A stretch of DNA of 53,360 bases, taken from Yinghuangia seranimata (GTDB lineage Bacteria > Actinomycetota > Actinomycetes > Streptomycetales > Streptomycetaceae). The stretch covers positions 1 through 53,360 of the forward strand of contig NZ_JASAOI010000067.1 of NCBI RefSeq assembly GCF_029953285.1, in the 5' to 3' direction. The notes under the pieces are model-generated. The model ran no database searches, was not told the origin of the DNA, and saw nothing but the letters and a program-made list of their open reading frames with translations. The translations under genes were made by a program, and so were the position numbers. Every line of letters begins with the position of its first letter. Positions within the stretch are counted from its first letter, which is position 1. Below, one piece after another: positions 1 through 9,277 of this stretch.

Positions 1-73
1 GCGGGGGGCGGGGGGGGCCCCGCCCCCGGGGGGGGGGGCCCCCCCCCCGCCCCCCCCCCCCCGCCCCTCCTTC
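1..73. other. G/C homopolymer edge
   Basis: The first ~70 bases consist almost only of runs of G and C, unlike the rest of the window. No coding or regulatory signal is visible. It could be a real G/C tract, but it looks more like a low-quality contig edge or gap-fill. Reads spanning it would decide. Confidence 0.6.
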
Positions 74-94
74 GTGTTGTGCACCCTCGGCGCG

Positions 95-1330
95 TCAGTT
101 CGGCTGGTGCCCGTGGAAGTGCCCGTGCGGGCCGCTGCGGTGGTTGATGCCGTTCCACTTGTACAGCCGCGAGATCTCCCACAACGACAGTGCCGTGATG
201 ACGACCGAGCCGAGGACCGCCACCGCGGTCTTCAGGTTGTCCGGCACCGTCTCCTCGCCGCCGCTGATCTGCGCGATGTCGCCGCCGAGGTTGAGCGAAA
301 GGTCGTTGATCGTCAGCGTCCACGCCAGCCACATCGCCAGCAGCGCGGGCAGCAGCGGGTGGCCGTCGATCGCCGCGAACAGGTTCTTGGTGATCTGCCA
401 CAGCGCGCCGATGGAGAACAGGACGCCCCACAACGCGACCGCCGCGGCCGCCCACGAGAGGATCAGCTGCAGCTGGGTGCCGTCGGTGTTGAGCGGATAC
501 GCCTTGCCCCGCAGCCCGGCGGCCCGGTGCAAGCCGTACCAGAGGCCGAACGACGCGGCCGGGATCGTGATGAACAGCAGCAGCACCCGGATCGGGTGGC
601 CGAGCTGGCGCAGCGTGTTCTGCCGCGCGTGCGGGTGCGCCAGCATCACCAGCACCGCACCGATCACGACTATGCCGATCGCGCACGCGATCGGCGCCAG
701 GACGATGCGGTGGACGATCGCGGACGCGAGCTGGTTCACCGCGTCGCGGATCTCGCCCTCGGTGTTGGTGGACGCGACACCGCTCGTCGCCCCGCTGCCC
801 GTCCCCGGAGTGGCCGCCCCCGCGCCCGAGCCCGGGACGGCCGGCATGGTGAAGTTCGTCGGCAGCCCCGCACCGCCCGTCGGGAACTTCGTGGGGAAGT
901 TGGTCGGAAACGTCGGCATGCCGGTCGGGAGTCCGGTCGGCGCCGACGTGGCGAAGGCGTTCGCGCCCGGCAGGCTCGGGATCGACCCGCTCGCACCGGT
1001 GGGGGTCACGGCGGGCATCCCCGACGACTTCGCCGCCTTGTTCTTCTTGAAGATCGCGTACACGAACACCGTGATGACGATCGACAGACCGAGCCACGCG
1101 CGGATACGCGCGAACCGCTCCATCAGCGGATCCGGCCGTCCGTTGCGGTACTTCGGCTTGAGCAGCTTGCCGGCCAGGAAGATCGGAAGCACGGCGGCCG
1201 TGATGTTGCCCAGCCAGCGCCGCTCGGTCTCGATCGGCGTCTCGCCCCGGGCGTTGCGCGGCGGTTCTGGCGACCCTTGCGGCGCATGGCCGGTCATCGC
1301 GCCCGGCGGATAGTACGACGGGTTCGCCAT
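95..1330 (-). CDS. multi-pass membrane protein of unknown function
   Basis: A 411-residue protein with a polar, proline-rich N-terminus (MANPSYYPPG) and a first hydrophobic segment near residues 78-93 (LGLSIVITVFVYAIF). A Gly/Pro/Thr/Ser-rich linker of about 80 residues follows, with recurring FPT units. At least four more hydrophobic helices fill the C-terminal half, and the tail is His-rich (HGHFHGHQ). The ATG at 1330 is preceded by GGGGAGGG with 9 nt spacing, which fixes the start. It lies downstream of the LacI gene on the same strand, with a 137-nt gap. I do not recognise a named family. The low-complexity linker between the first helix and the helical bundle suggests an extracytoplasmic or flexible loop. 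Function is unknown. Confidence 0.75.
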   Translation of the reverse strand: MANPSYYPPGAMTGHAPQGSPEPPRNARGETPIETERRWLGNITAAVLPIFLAGKLLKPKYRNGRPDPLMERFARIRAWLGLSIVITVFVYAIFKKNKAAKSSGMPAVTPTGASGSIPSLPGANAFATSAPTGLPTGMPTFPTNFPTKFPTGGAGLPTNFTMPAVPGSGAGAATPGTGSGATSGVASTNTEGEIRDAVNQLASAIVHRIVLAPIACAIGIVVIGAVLVMLAHPHARQNTLRQLGHPIRVLLLFITIPAASFGLWYGLHRAAGLRGKAYPLNTDGTQLQLILSWAAAAVALWGVLFSIGALWQITKNLFAAIDGHPLLPALLAMWLAWTLTINDLSLNLGGDIAQISGGEETVPDNLKTAVAVLGSVVITALSLWEISRLYKWNGINHRSGPHGHFHGHQPN

Positions 1331-1467
1331 CGGTGTTGCCCTCCCCGTGAACCCTGTTAAACGGAATCAGGGACGGACACTAGCAATCGTGGCGCGCTGC
1401 GGTGCGAGAGATGCGGGCCGAATCGGAACTGCCGGGCGAAACCAGATTTTTGGGGCCGGGTTTCGGG

Positions 1468-2484
1468 TCAGCAGCCACAGCTGCGGCGCACCACCAGGCG
1501 GGCCGGGAAGCTGCGGACCCGGACCTCGCCGGGGGCCGCCGGCTCGCGTTCCAGGGCGAGTTCGACCGCGGCCTCGGCCATCGCCGCGCGGTCGGCCGCC
1601 ACGGTGGTGAGCGGGACGTCCGCGAACGCGGCCTCGGCGATGTCGTCGAAGCCGACGACGACGAGGTCCTCCGGCACCCGAAGGCCGAGCTCGCGGGCCG
1701 CGCGCAGGACGCCTATCGCCTGGTCGTCCGTCGAACAGAACAGCGCGGTGGGCCGGTCGGGTTCGGCGAGCAGCTCGCGGGCGACGCCGTAGGCGCCGAA
1801 GCGGTTGAACGGGGCGCCGCGCAGCAGCCCGTGGGTCGGCAGCCCGGACTCGTCCATCGCGCGCCGCCAGCCGGTGACGTGGTCGGTGACCGGGTCGCCG
1901 AGGTCGGGCGTGGACGGCGGGCCGCCGAGGCAGTGCACGCGCGTGAGCCCGTGCGCCTCGACCAGGTGCCGGGTCGCGAGGTACGCGCCCTGGACGTCGT
2001 CGAGCACGACGGCGTCGCCGCTGAGCGCGTTGGGCTGACGGTGCATCAGGACGACGCGGACGTCGCGCGTCGCGATCTCGGCGGCGGCGCGCTCGGACGG
2101 GCCCTGGCTGACCAGCACCAGCCCGGAGACCTGCATGCCGAGGAAGGCCCGCACGTAGTGCAGTTCGCGGTCGTCCTCGTAGTCGGAGTTGCCGATCAGG
2201 ACCAGCCGGCCCTTGTCGAACGCGGCCTTCTCGACGGTGTGCGCGAGCTCCGCGAAGAACGGCTGCCGTGCGTCGGGCAGCACCAGACCGATGAGGTTGG
2301 TGCGGCGGCTGGCCATCGCCTGCGCGACGCTGTCGGGGCGGTAGCCGAGTTGTTCTATCGCGGCGAGGACGCGCTCACGCGTCGCAGGGGCGACAGGCCG
2401 CGGTCCGTTGTTCACCACATAGCTGACCACCGCGGTCGACGTCCCCGCGAGGCGGGCAACGTCGTCGCGGGTCACCTTGGGCAC
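1468..2484 (-). CDS. LacI-family transcriptional regulator
   Basis: N-terminal LacI helix-turn-helix ([20 protein letters not shown]) followed by the hinge and a periplasmic-binding-protein-like sensor domain; it ends in RRSCGC. About 338 residues, normal for the family. An upstream ATG at 2517 exists. I chose GTG 2484 because it gives the usual MPKVTRDD start and lies 6 nt after a TACAAT -10 hexamer (2491-2496, minus strand), so the mRNA is probably leaderless. A close relative sits next to glnR in Streptomyces (recalled). The effector is probably a sugar, but the sequence does not show which. Confidence 0.9.
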   Translation of the reverse strand: MPKVTRDDVARLAGTSTAVVSYVVNNGPRPVAPATRERVLAAIEQLGYRPDSVAQAMASRRTNLIGLVLPDARQPFFAELAHTVEKAAFDKGRLVLIGNSDYEDDRELHYVRAFLGMQVSGLVLVSQGPSERAAAEIATRDVRVVLMHRQPNALSGDAVVLDDVQGAYLATRHLVEAHGLTRVHCLGGPPSTPDLGDPVTDHVTGWRRAMDESGLPTHGLLRGAPFNRFGAYGVARELLAEPDRPTALFCSTDDQAIGVLRAARELGLRVPEDLVVVGFDDIAEAAFADVPLTTVAADRAAMAEAAVELALEREPAAPGEVRVRSFPARLVVRRSCGC

Positions 2485-2490
2485 CCCACC

Positions 2491-2496
2491 ATTGTA
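2491..2496 (-). promoter_or_regulatory. -10 hexamer TACAAT of the lacI-type gene
   Basis: TACAAT on the minus strand ends 6 nt before GTG 2484, so transcription should begin at or next to the start codon. No convincing -35 element is seen 17-18 nt upstream. This is the first of several such arrangements in the window. Confidence 0.5.
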
Positions 2497-2614
2497 GGGA
2501 CGGCGCCCTCCGCTCATATCCGCTGTGTCCCCGCTCGTGTGGAAATGCGTGACCGAATCTGTTCCTGGGAGTTTCCTGAAAGCCGCTCCCAGGCCGAAAA
2601 TCGCCCGGAACGGC

Positions 2615-3361
2615 TCAGGATGCCTGCTCCGACACCGCTTCCGCCACCGAAACGGTGGTTCCGCGCGCCTCCGGGTCGCTGCCGCGGTCCGGAACCACGA
2701 ACCGGTAGCCGACGTTGCGGACGGTGCCGATCAGCGACTCGTGCTCGGGGCCGAGCTTCGCACGCAGCCGCCGGACGTGGACGTCCACCGTACGGGTGCC
2801 GCCGAAGTAGTCGTAACCCCACACCTCCTGCAGCAGCTGCGCGCGGGTGAAGACCCGGCCCGGGTGCTGCGCGAGGTACTTGAGGAGCTCGAACTCCTTG
2901 AACGTGAGGTCGAGCACACGGCCGCGCAGCTTCGCGCTGTAGGTGGCCTCGTCGATCGTGAGGTCGCCGTTGCGGATCTCGGTCGGCTCGTCCTCGGCGC
3001 CCTGCGCGGCCTGCAGCCTGCCGATCGCCAGGCGCAGCCGCGCCTCGACCTCGGCGGGCCCCGCGGTGTCCAGCAGCACGTCGTCGACGCCCCAGTCCGC
3101 GGTGAGCGCGGCCAGGCCGCCCTCGGTGGTCACCAGGATGAGCGGGCACCCGACCCCGGTGGTGCGCAGCACCCGGCACAGGCTGCGGACCTGTGGGAGG
3201 TCGCGGCGGCCGTCGACCAGGATCACGTCGGCCGGTGGTGCGTCGACCAGCGCGGACGCCTCCGCGGGCGCGACCCGGACCTGGTGCAGCAGCAGGCCGA
3301 GCGCGGGCAGCACCTCGGCCGACGGCTGGAGCGCGTTCGTGAGCAGCAGCAGGGCACTCAA
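2615..3361 (-). CDS. glnR: GlnR, orphan OmpR-type nitrogen regulator
   Basis: A 248-residue response-regulator-like protein. The receiver-like domain (1-~120) keeps Asp50 in [10 protein letters not shown]. The C-terminal winged helix contains [20 protein letters not shown], the [16 protein letters not shown] recognition region and a VRNVGYRF end. From memory, this closely matches Streptomyces GlnR, the master regulator of ammonium assimilation, which has no paired kinase and is thought to work unphosphorylated. The TTG start at 3361 gives [12 protein letters not shown] and has a GGGGAG ribosome site 8 nt upstream; an in-frame ATG at 3517 would add an unlikely N-terminal extension. It is divergent from the hydrolase gene. 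Confidence 0.93.
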   Translation of the reverse strand: MSALLLLTNALQPSAEVLPALGLLLHQVRVAPAEASALVDAPPADVILVDGRRDLPQVRSLCRVLRTTGVGCPLILVTTEGGLAALTADWGVDDVLLDTAGPAEVEARLRLAIGRLQAAQGAEDEPTEIRNGDLTIDEATYSAKLRGRVLDLTFKEFELLKYLAQHPGRVFTRAQLLQEVWGYDYFGGTRTVDVHVRRLRAKLGPEHESLIGTVRNVGYRFVVPDRGSDPEARGTTVSVAEAVSEQAS

Positions 3362-3612
3362 CTGGGCTCCCCTCGCCCGGTGCGGACACGCGGCGCCGCA
3401 CCTGTTCGGTGGCGGGTGTGCGGGCGCGCCAAGGACGTTGTGGGTCCGGGCCTGCGCCGCATCTTCACCTCCACGAAAACACGAAAGGACCCGGGGCGTC
3501 GTCGCCCGGATCCTCATGTCGAGCCCGTCGGGGTGGTGTGAACTGGTCCGGAGACATCAGGTCGGCACCTTCCAGCCCGGCCGCGTGATTTAACACGACC
3601 GTTTCCACCCCA

Positions 3613-4479
3613 GTGGACTCGCCAGTCAGGATAGCCGACATGCCGTGGCTTTCCGATGGTGCTGTCGATCGTCCCGCATCGCGGACGGCCGCCACCACGC
3701 AAACCGACCTGTTTGATCACCATGCGCTGCTCAGCGCGGATGGAGTAACGCTCAGCGCCGTCCACCATGCGGACGGTACCGGGGAAGGCGGGCGTGATCT
3801 GGCGTTCGTGGTCGCGCACGGGTTCACCGGATCGTGGCGTCTGCCGCGGGTCGGGGCGGTCGTTTCCGAGCTGCGCGCGTACGGCGGCGTGGTGGCGTTC
3901 GACTTCCGCGGCCACGGCGCGTCGGGCGGCAGCAGCACCGTCGGCGACCGCGAGGTCCTCGACCTGGACGCGGCGGTGCGCTGGGCCCGCGAGCTGGGCT
4001 ACCGGCGGATCGTCACGGTGGGCTTCTCGATGGGCGGCTCGGTCGTGGTGCGGCACGCGGCCCTGCGCGAGGACCACGCGCCGGTCGACGCGGTCGTCGC
4101 GGTGAGCGCTCCCGCGCGCTGGTACTACCGGGGCACGCCGCCCATGCGCCGGATCCACTTCGCCATCGACCACCCGATCGGCCGCCTCGTGACCCGCGCC
4201 GTGCTCAGGACCCGGGTCTCCGGGCGCCGGTGGAACCCGGTCCCGGAGGCGCCGAAGGACGTGGTCGGGCGGATCGCGCCGACGCCGCTGCTCATCGTCC
4301 ACGGCGACCGCGACGCGTACTTCCCCGTCGACCACCCCGAGCAGCTGTACGCGGCCGCCCGCGAGCCCAAGGAGCTGTGGATCGAGCCCGGCCTCGGGCA
4401 TGCGGAGAACGCCGTCGGCCCCGAGCTGGTCAAGCGGATCGGGGAGTGGGCGGAACGGGCTTCGAAGCGTCGTACGTGA
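3613..4479 (+). CDS. alpha/beta hydrolase
   Basis: A 288-residue alpha/beta-hydrolase. The catalytic triad is readable: nucleophile Ser139 in GFSMGGS, Asp234 in HGDRDAYFP and His263 in GLGHAEN. The oxyanion region is HGFTGSW. No signal peptide is seen, so it should be cytoplasmic. The GTG at 3613 is the longest plausible start; ATG 3640 is another, and the conserved fold only begins near residue 60. It is divergent from glnR and followed 119 nt later by the MoaD-like gene. Substrate unknown; an esterase or lipase-like activity is likely. Confidence 0.85.
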   Translation: MDSPVRIADMPWLSDGAVDRPASRTAATTQTDLFDHHALLSADGVTLSAVHHADGTGEGGRDLAFVVAHGFTGSWRLPRVGAVVSELRAYGGVVAFDFRGHGASGGSSTVGDREVLDLDAAVRWARELGYRRIVTVGFSMGGSVVVRHAALREDHAPVDAVVAVSAPARWYYRGTPPMRRIHFAIDHPIGRLVTRAVLRTRVSGRRWNPVPEAPKDVVGRIAPTPLLIVHGDRDAYFPVDHPEQLYAAAREPKELWIEPGLGHAENAVGPELVKRIGEWAERASKRRT

Positions 4480-4597
4480 CCCCTGGGGCCTTTGCGCTGT
4501 TACGGGGTTCGGATCCGGCGTGCGCGGGCGCGATGATGGGGCACTCTGGAGTCGCGCGACCGAGGGGCGCGACGAGCAGCGAACGGAAGTGGGCGTG

Positions 4598-4858
4598 ATG
4601 GCGGTCGGCACGATGCGGTACTGGGCCGCGGCCAAGGAGGCGGCGGGTACCGGCGAAGAGCCGTACGACGCGCCGACCCTGGCCGAGGCGCTGCGCGCGG
4701 CGAGGGAACGGCACGCCACGTCCCCGCGGTTCACGCCCGTGGTCGGGAACGCCTCGTTCATCGTGGACGGCGACCCGGTGGGCAAGCGCGACCACGCGAC
4801 GGTGGAGCTGACCGAGGGCGGCACCGTCGAGGTCCTGCCGCCTTTCGCCGGCGGATGA
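4598..4858 (+). CDS. MoaD/ThiS-family sulfur-carrier-like protein
   Basis: An 86-residue beta-grasp protein (MAVGTMRYWAAAKEAAG) ending in VEVLPPFAGG. The terminal Gly-Gly is the thiocarboxylation site in MoaD and ThiS. The ATG at 4598 has a GGAAGTGG ribosome site. Its stop overlaps the next start (ATGA at 4855), so the two genes are translationally coupled. No partner MoaE or ThiG is in the window. The sulfur acceptor pathway (molybdopterin, thiamine or other) cannot be told from sequence. Confidence 0.85.
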   Translation: MAVGTMRYWAAAKEAAGTGEEPYDAPTLAEALRAARERHATSPRFTPVVGNASFIVDGDPVGKRDHATVELTEGGTVEVLPPFAGG

Positions 4859-6219
4859 GCGGCGGCGCGCACGGGCCTCGGCCCGACGCACCGGGGTACG
4901 GGGACTGGGGCGTGCCGGAGCAGCAGCAGTACGGGCAGCCGGGGTACGGGCCCGACTACGGGGGCTACCCGCAGGAGGGGCAGTACGGCGGGGGCGCGGC
5001 CCCCGACGGGTACGCCGCGGGCTACTCCGACGCGTACGGAGGCGCGCCCGGCGACGGGTACCCCCAGGCGTACGCCGGTCCGGAGCAGCCGCAGGCGTAC
5101 GCGCCGGAGTACGCCCCGCCCGCGCCGTCGGGCCACCCGGCCGAGGGATACGCGGGCGGGTACGGCGAGCCCGCGCCGGGCCCGGGCGGATACCCGCCGG
5201 GGCCGACGTACGAGCCCGCCTACGACGAGGGCGGCGCCACGGCCTACGCGGCGGACTACACCGACTACGCGGACGTCGACACCGCGCAGCCCGCGGGGCC
5301 CGACGGCTTTGCCGGCCTCGACGACGAGTACGACCGGTTCGACCGGTACGAGGGGCACGAAGGGGACGCGGGGCACGACGGGCACGACGGGCACGACCAA
5401 CTCCCGACCGTCCCCGAACCGCGCCGCGCGGAACCGGCCGGGACCGCGGCCGAACGTGCCGCGCGCCGTGTGCCGATCTGGCACCCGCCCGGGCTGGTCC
5501 CGGCGCTGCTCACCGGCGGCGTCGCGGCCGTGGTCGCCGCGGGCGCGCTGGTCGGCGGCGCCGGTGCGGCGGTCGGCGTCGCGGTCCTCCAGGTGCTGAC
5601 CGCGGCCGGGTGGTTCCGGCTGCACGGCATGTGGCCGGCCCGGCAGGGCATCGCGCTCGCGGCGCTGGCGGGCCTCGCGGCCGACGCGGTGGTGCTGAAC
5701 GCGGGCGACGACGCGCTGCGGACGCTTCCGGGCGTCATGGCCGTCGTGCTGGGCGTCGCGCTGCTGCAGCAACTGGCGCGCCGCGACGGACGCCCGGAGC
5801 TGATGTCCGCGCTGACCGTGACCGCGACGGCGGCCCTGCTGACCGTGCTCGACGTGCTGTACGTGCTGGCGGCACGCGTCGAGGGCCCGGACGTCCGCGA
5901 CGGCGCGGTGGTGGTCGTAGGCGTCGCCGCGGCGGCGCTCGCCGTGCTCGTCGCGGCCCTCCCGCTCCCGGGCGTGATCGGCGAAACCGGAGGCCTGGCC
6001 GCCGCGGCGGCCGTCGGCTTCGCGGCCGGCGGCGCCTTCGGCCTGGGCACCCCAGGCCTCGCCCTGGGCACCGCCGCCGGCCTCCTGGCCCTCATGGGTC
6101 GCCGCACGGCGGGCTACGACCACCCGTCGAAGTTCGTCCACATGACGGCAGGCGTAGCCCTCCCCGTGGCCCTGGCCGCCCCGGCGGTCTACCTCCTGGG
6201 CCGGGTGGCCATCGGCTGA
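4855..6219 (+). CDS. Tyr/Gly-rich low-complexity membrane protein
   Basis: A 454-residue protein. Residues 1-~150 are a low-complexity Tyr/Gly/Pro/Gln domain with many YG and GY units (QQQYGQPGYGPDYGGYP). A short acidic and His-rich stretch follows (HDGHDGHDQ, ~176-184). From ~residue 205 there are about seven hydrophobic helices rich in Ala, Val and Gly. The start overlaps the stop of the MoaD-like gene. The disordered head is predicted to be cytoplasmic and could self-associate. I know of no function for the family. Confidence 0.8.
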   Translation: MSGGAHGPRPDAPGYGDWGVPEQQQYGQPGYGPDYGGYPQEGQYGGGAAPDGYAAGYSDAYGGAPGDGYPQAYAGPEQPQAYAPEYAPPAPSGHPAEGYAGGYGEPAPGPGGYPPGPTYEPAYDEGGATAYAADYTDYADVDTAQPAGPDGFAGLDDEYDRFDRYEGHEGDAGHDGHDGHDQLPTVPEPRRAEPAGTAAERAARRVPIWHPPGLVPALLTGGVAAVVAAGALVGGAGAAVGVAVLQVLTAAGWFRLHGMWPARQGIALAALAGLAADAVVLNAGDDALRTLPGVMAVVLGVALLQQLARRDGRPELMSALTVTATAALLTVLDVLYVLAARVEGPDVRDGAVVVVGVAAAALAVLVAALPLPGVIGETGGLAAAAAVGFAAGGAFGLGTPGLALGTAAGLLALMGRRTAGYDHPSKFVHMTAGVALPVALAAPAVYLLGRVAIG

Positions 6220-6234
6220 ACCCCCAACGAGGCA

Positions 6235-6766
6235 ACGGCCCCGAGCCCCGCCCGACGGCCTGAACAGCGAGGCCGTGGCCGCACGCCCGCACCGTGCGGC
6301 CCCGCCGCGCTGTGACGATCCGGCGCCGCGCGGTCGGGCAACGGCTGCGAGGCGAACGGCTGTGAGGCGCGGCAACGGGCTGAACAGGGCGCCCGTCCCG
6401 CGTGCCCCCAGCGTGCGGCCGCGCCGCCCTGCGACTGCCCGGCGCCGGACCGCCCGGCGCTTGCACCCTGACCCCGGTGTGCCGTTGAGGCCGTGGGCGC
6501 ACGCTGCCCGCGGCGTCATGCTGGAGCGGCGCGGGCGGCGGCGACGGCCCCGAGCCTCGACCGACGGGCTGAACAGCGAGGCCGTCCCGCTTGCCGGCAA
6601 CGTGCGGCCACACCGCGACATGACGACCCGTCGCGGCGGTCGGGCACCGGTGGCGAGGCGCGGATCGCCTCCCCGGCGTACTCGAACGCGGGACCGCCAG
6701 GCGCTTGCTGCACCCTGACGTCGGCACGCGGTTGACGCCGCAGGCGCATGCCGCTGGAGCGTCAGG
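6235..6766. repeat. decayed direct repeats in a non-coding stretch
   Basis: The ~830 bp between the membrane protein and the sigma factor holds no convincing gene. It contains three diverged copies of a 23-mer around CTGAACAGCGAGGCCGT at 6254-6276, 6374-6396 and 6563-6585. The first and third are preceded by the same CGGCCCCGAGCC block and all are followed by GTGCGGCC. A second motif (GACCGCC.GGCGCTTGC...CACCCTGAC) occurs near 6459 and 6699. This looks like two or three copies of a ~240-bp unit that have drifted apart. No open frame is conserved between copies. Confidence 0.55.
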
Positions 6767-7048
6767 GTGGTCCCCATGGGCGGAGTCGACGCCGCTGTAC
6801 GACCGTTCGGACCTGCTGGCGGCGTCGGCTTGGCCGGTCGCCCAACGGAGTCGCCTGGCAACGGCCGTTCCGTAGGTGGCCGTCGCCTCATCGTGTGCCG
6901 CGTCCGGCGCTTCCGCCGCCCACCTCGCCCGCTCGGTCGTCCGAAAATCGGACCGGTTGGCGTGGCGGGTGCGGAATTCCCGTCAACTCGCCCGCCCGTC
7001 GCGGCGATTCCTCTGGTGGCAGGCGGAAGATCGCGGGAGGATTCCGTC

Positions 7049-7813
7049 ATGGGGTGGAGACGCCGCCGGTTCGGATCCGGGGGGCGGGATGAACCGGAGC
7101 AGCCGCGCGTTCGTGCTGGGGATGTGACCGGGGAAACGGGCGTCGCGGGGGTGTTGCCTATGGTTGGGTCACCTCGGCTGGGGGACGCCACACCGCCGTC
7201 AGGGCGGAGGGCAGGTGCCGTGGTGCCGTTACCGGCTGAGCCGCGCGGGGAAGCGGCCGTGCCGCTGCGGGCCGAGGCCGCTTCAAGAGGGCTGCCCACG
7301 GCGGACGAAGCGGTGATCCGTGCGCTGTATCTGGAGCACGCGGGCCCGTTGCTGGGCTACACGCTGCGCCTGACGGCCGGCGACCGCTCGTGGGCCGAGG
7401 ACGTCGTCCAGGAGACGCTGCTGCGTGCGTGGCGGCACCCGGAGGCGCTGGACCCGTCGCGCGGGCCGGTGCGCGGGTGGCTGTGCACGGTCGCGCGGAA
7501 CCTGGTGATCGACGGCGGCCGGGCCCGACGCGCGCGCCCTCCAGAGACCGGGGACGCGCCGCTGATCGGGGTGGCCGACGAGCGCGCCGAGGACGAGTTC
7601 GACCGCGCGCTGCTGTCGTGGGAGGTGGCCGAGGCCCTCGGCACGCTGAGCCCCGAGCACCGCGCGGTGCTGCTCGAGACGTACTACCGCGGCCACTCGG
7701 TCGCCGAGGCCGCCAAAGTGCTCGGGGTGCCCGAGGGCACCGTTAAATCGCGGACGTACTACGCGCTGCGCGCGCTGCGTGTCGCCCTGGAGGAACGGGG
7801 GTTGGTGCCGTGA
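7049..7813 (+). CDS. ECF RNA polymerase sigma factor (SigK/SigL-like)
   Basis: A 254-residue protein. The conserved core begins near residue 85: sigma region 2 (YLEHAGPLLGYTLRLTAG, DVVQETLLRAWRHPE) and region 4 (LGTLSPEHRAVLLETYYRG, VAEAAKVLGVPEGTVKSR). The ATG at 7049 follows a strong GGGAGG at 7035-7040. A later GTG near 7219 would remove a disordered, poorly conserved N-terminus of ~57 residues. Its stop overlaps the GTG of the anti-sigma gene (GTGA), the usual layout for a sigma/anti-sigma pair. It probably controls an envelope or redox stress regulon and possibly its own operon. Confidence 0.9.
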   Translation: MGWRRRRFGSGGRDEPEQPRVRAGDVTGETGVAGVLPMVGSPRLGDATPPSGRRAGAVVPLPAEPRGEAAVPLRAEAASRGLPTADEAVIRALYLEHAGPLLGYTLRLTAGDRSWAEDVVQETLLRAWRHPEALDPSRGPVRGWLCTVARNLVIDGGRARRARPPETGDAPLIGVADERAEDEFDRALLSWEVAEALGTLSPEHRAVLLETYYRGHSVAEAAKVLGVPEGTVKSRTYYALRALRVALEERGLVP

Positions 7814-9192
7814 CCGGTGTCGACGGGCCCGGTGTCGACGGGCCTGGCGCGTCCTCGGTGCCCGACGGGCCGCCGGGCGCCGACGCGACGGCGGACGAGA
7901 CCACCGCCGTACCGCGCGAGCCCGGGCCTGCCCGCGGCGACCGCGCGGCCGAGCCGCCCGCGTTCGCGCCCGTGCCGCCGTACCCGTCGGGTCCGCCGCG
8001 GACGGCGCCCGCGCCGCTGCCGACAACCCCGGCGTTCGTGCCGGCCCGGCCGCTCGCCCCGCCGCCCGGCACTGCGGCGGCGGACGAGGTGCCCGACGCC
8101 GCGACGCCGGACGTCCCGCCCCTCGGGGTCCCGGCGCCCGCCACGCGCTCACCCGCACCGCCCGGGCACGGATCCGGCGACGCCGTACCGCCGACGTCCG
8201 AGCCCGAGCCTGAGGCCGCATTCCCGGTCACCGCACCCGCTCCGCCCCCCGTACCGGCCGTCGCGCCGCCAGCCCCCCTCTCCGAGACCGTGTCCACGCA
8301 GCCTTCCGCTTCCCCGCCCGACCCGCGCTCCGCGCCGTCCGCCGACCCGGCACCTCCCGCCGGCCCTGTGCGGATCGCGTCACTCACGCCGGATTCCCCG
8401 GCCTCCGAGGACCTCGATCCGGCCAAGCAGGTCTGCGGCGCGCTGCGCCTGGACCTCGGCGCGTATGTGCTCGGCTCGCTCGACGAGACCGAGACGCACT
8501 GGGTGCGCTCGCACGTCGCGGTGTGCCCCGACTGCCGTGCGGAGTACGAGGAACTCGCCGTGCTGCCGGTCTTCCTGGCCCGCCTGACGCCCGCCGAGGC
8601 GGAGGCGAGCGGGATGGTCGCGGCTCCGCCGCCCGAGCGGCTGTTCGAGGCCGCCGCGGTGCGGGTGCGCCGGGAGCGGCGGCGCCGCACGGTGCTGCTC
8701 GCCGCGGCGGCCGCCGCCGCGATCGCGGTGGCTTCGCTCGGCTGGGTGTTCGGCGGCGACGACGGCGGCAAGACGACCGCCCTGCCGCCCGCCTCCCCGT
8801 CGGTGAGCGCGTCCGCGTCCACCGGCGCGGCCCCGCAGGTTCCGCCGGCGCCCGGCGCCCGCACGGTGAAGCTGACCGACCCGCGCTCGGCCGCCGTCGC
8901 GACGGTCGAGTACCGCGAGGTCGAGTGGGGGACGACGATCCAGATGAAGCTCTCGGGGGTCGCCCCGGGCACGCGCTGCCAGCTCGACGTGTACGGCACC
9001 AAGGGCCGCCAGGAGACGGCGTCCTCGTGGGTGGTGCCCGACGAGGGCTACGAAGGTTCGTCGGACGTGCTGGTCCCCGGCGCGACGAGCATCCGGTCCG
9101 GGGAGATCGTCCGCTTCATGGTGACCGTCGTGGGTCAAGGCACTACGCTGCTGCGTGGAGATATCGGGCAAACCGCAACGAAATCCCCGTGA
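7810..9192 (+). CDS. membrane-anchored zinc anti-sigma factor (RskA-like)
   Basis: A 460-residue protein. Residues 1-~200 are Pro/Ala-rich and disordered. The anti-sigma domain follows (CGALRLDLGAYVLGSLDE) with the zinc motif His235-x3-Cys239-x2-Cys242 (HVAVCPDC). A single membrane helix lies near residues 295-315 after a basic RRERRRR stretch. An extracytoplasmic domain of ~140 residues is predicted to sense the signal. Translation is coupled to the sigma factor. The N-terminal extension of nearly 200 residues before the zinc domain is unusual, because most members start close to it. A second GTG near the domain would give a normal-length protein. Confidence 0.88.
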   Translation: MTGVDGPGVDGPGASSVPDGPPGADATADETTAVPREPGPARGDRAAEPPAFAPVPPYPSGPPRTAPAPLPTTPAFVPARPLAPPPGTAAADEVPDAATPDVPPLGVPAPATRSPAPPGHGSGDAVPPTSEPEPEAAFPVTAPAPPPVPAVAPPAPLSETVSTQPSASPPDPRSAPSADPAPPAGPVRIASLTPDSPASEDLDPAKQVCGALRLDLGAYVLGSLDETETHWVRSHVAVCPDCRAEYEELAVLPVFLARLTPAEAEASGMVAAPPPERLFEAAAVRVRRERRRRTVLLAAAAAAAIAVASLGWVFGGDDGGKTTALPPASPSVSASASTGAAPQVPPAPGARTVKLTDPRSAAVATVEYREVEWGTTIQMKLSGVAPGTRCQLDVYGTKGRQETASSWVVPDEGYEGSSDVLVPGATSIRSGEIVRFMVTVVGQGTTLLRGDIGQTATKSP

Positions 9193-9277
9193 GCCTGCAT
9201 CGCATCTCAACATGCGGGCATTTGCGTCTCGAAATATGACACGGGCATGACATTGCCGGTCATACGTCCCTACGATC

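Noticed and set aside
3514-7299. Very long minus-strand open frame (~1260 codons) opposite the hydrolase, MoaD-like and membrane genes
   Set aside because: Antisense to well-supported genes, composition Arg/Gly/Pro-rich as expected for a high-GC shadow frame, no domain visible.
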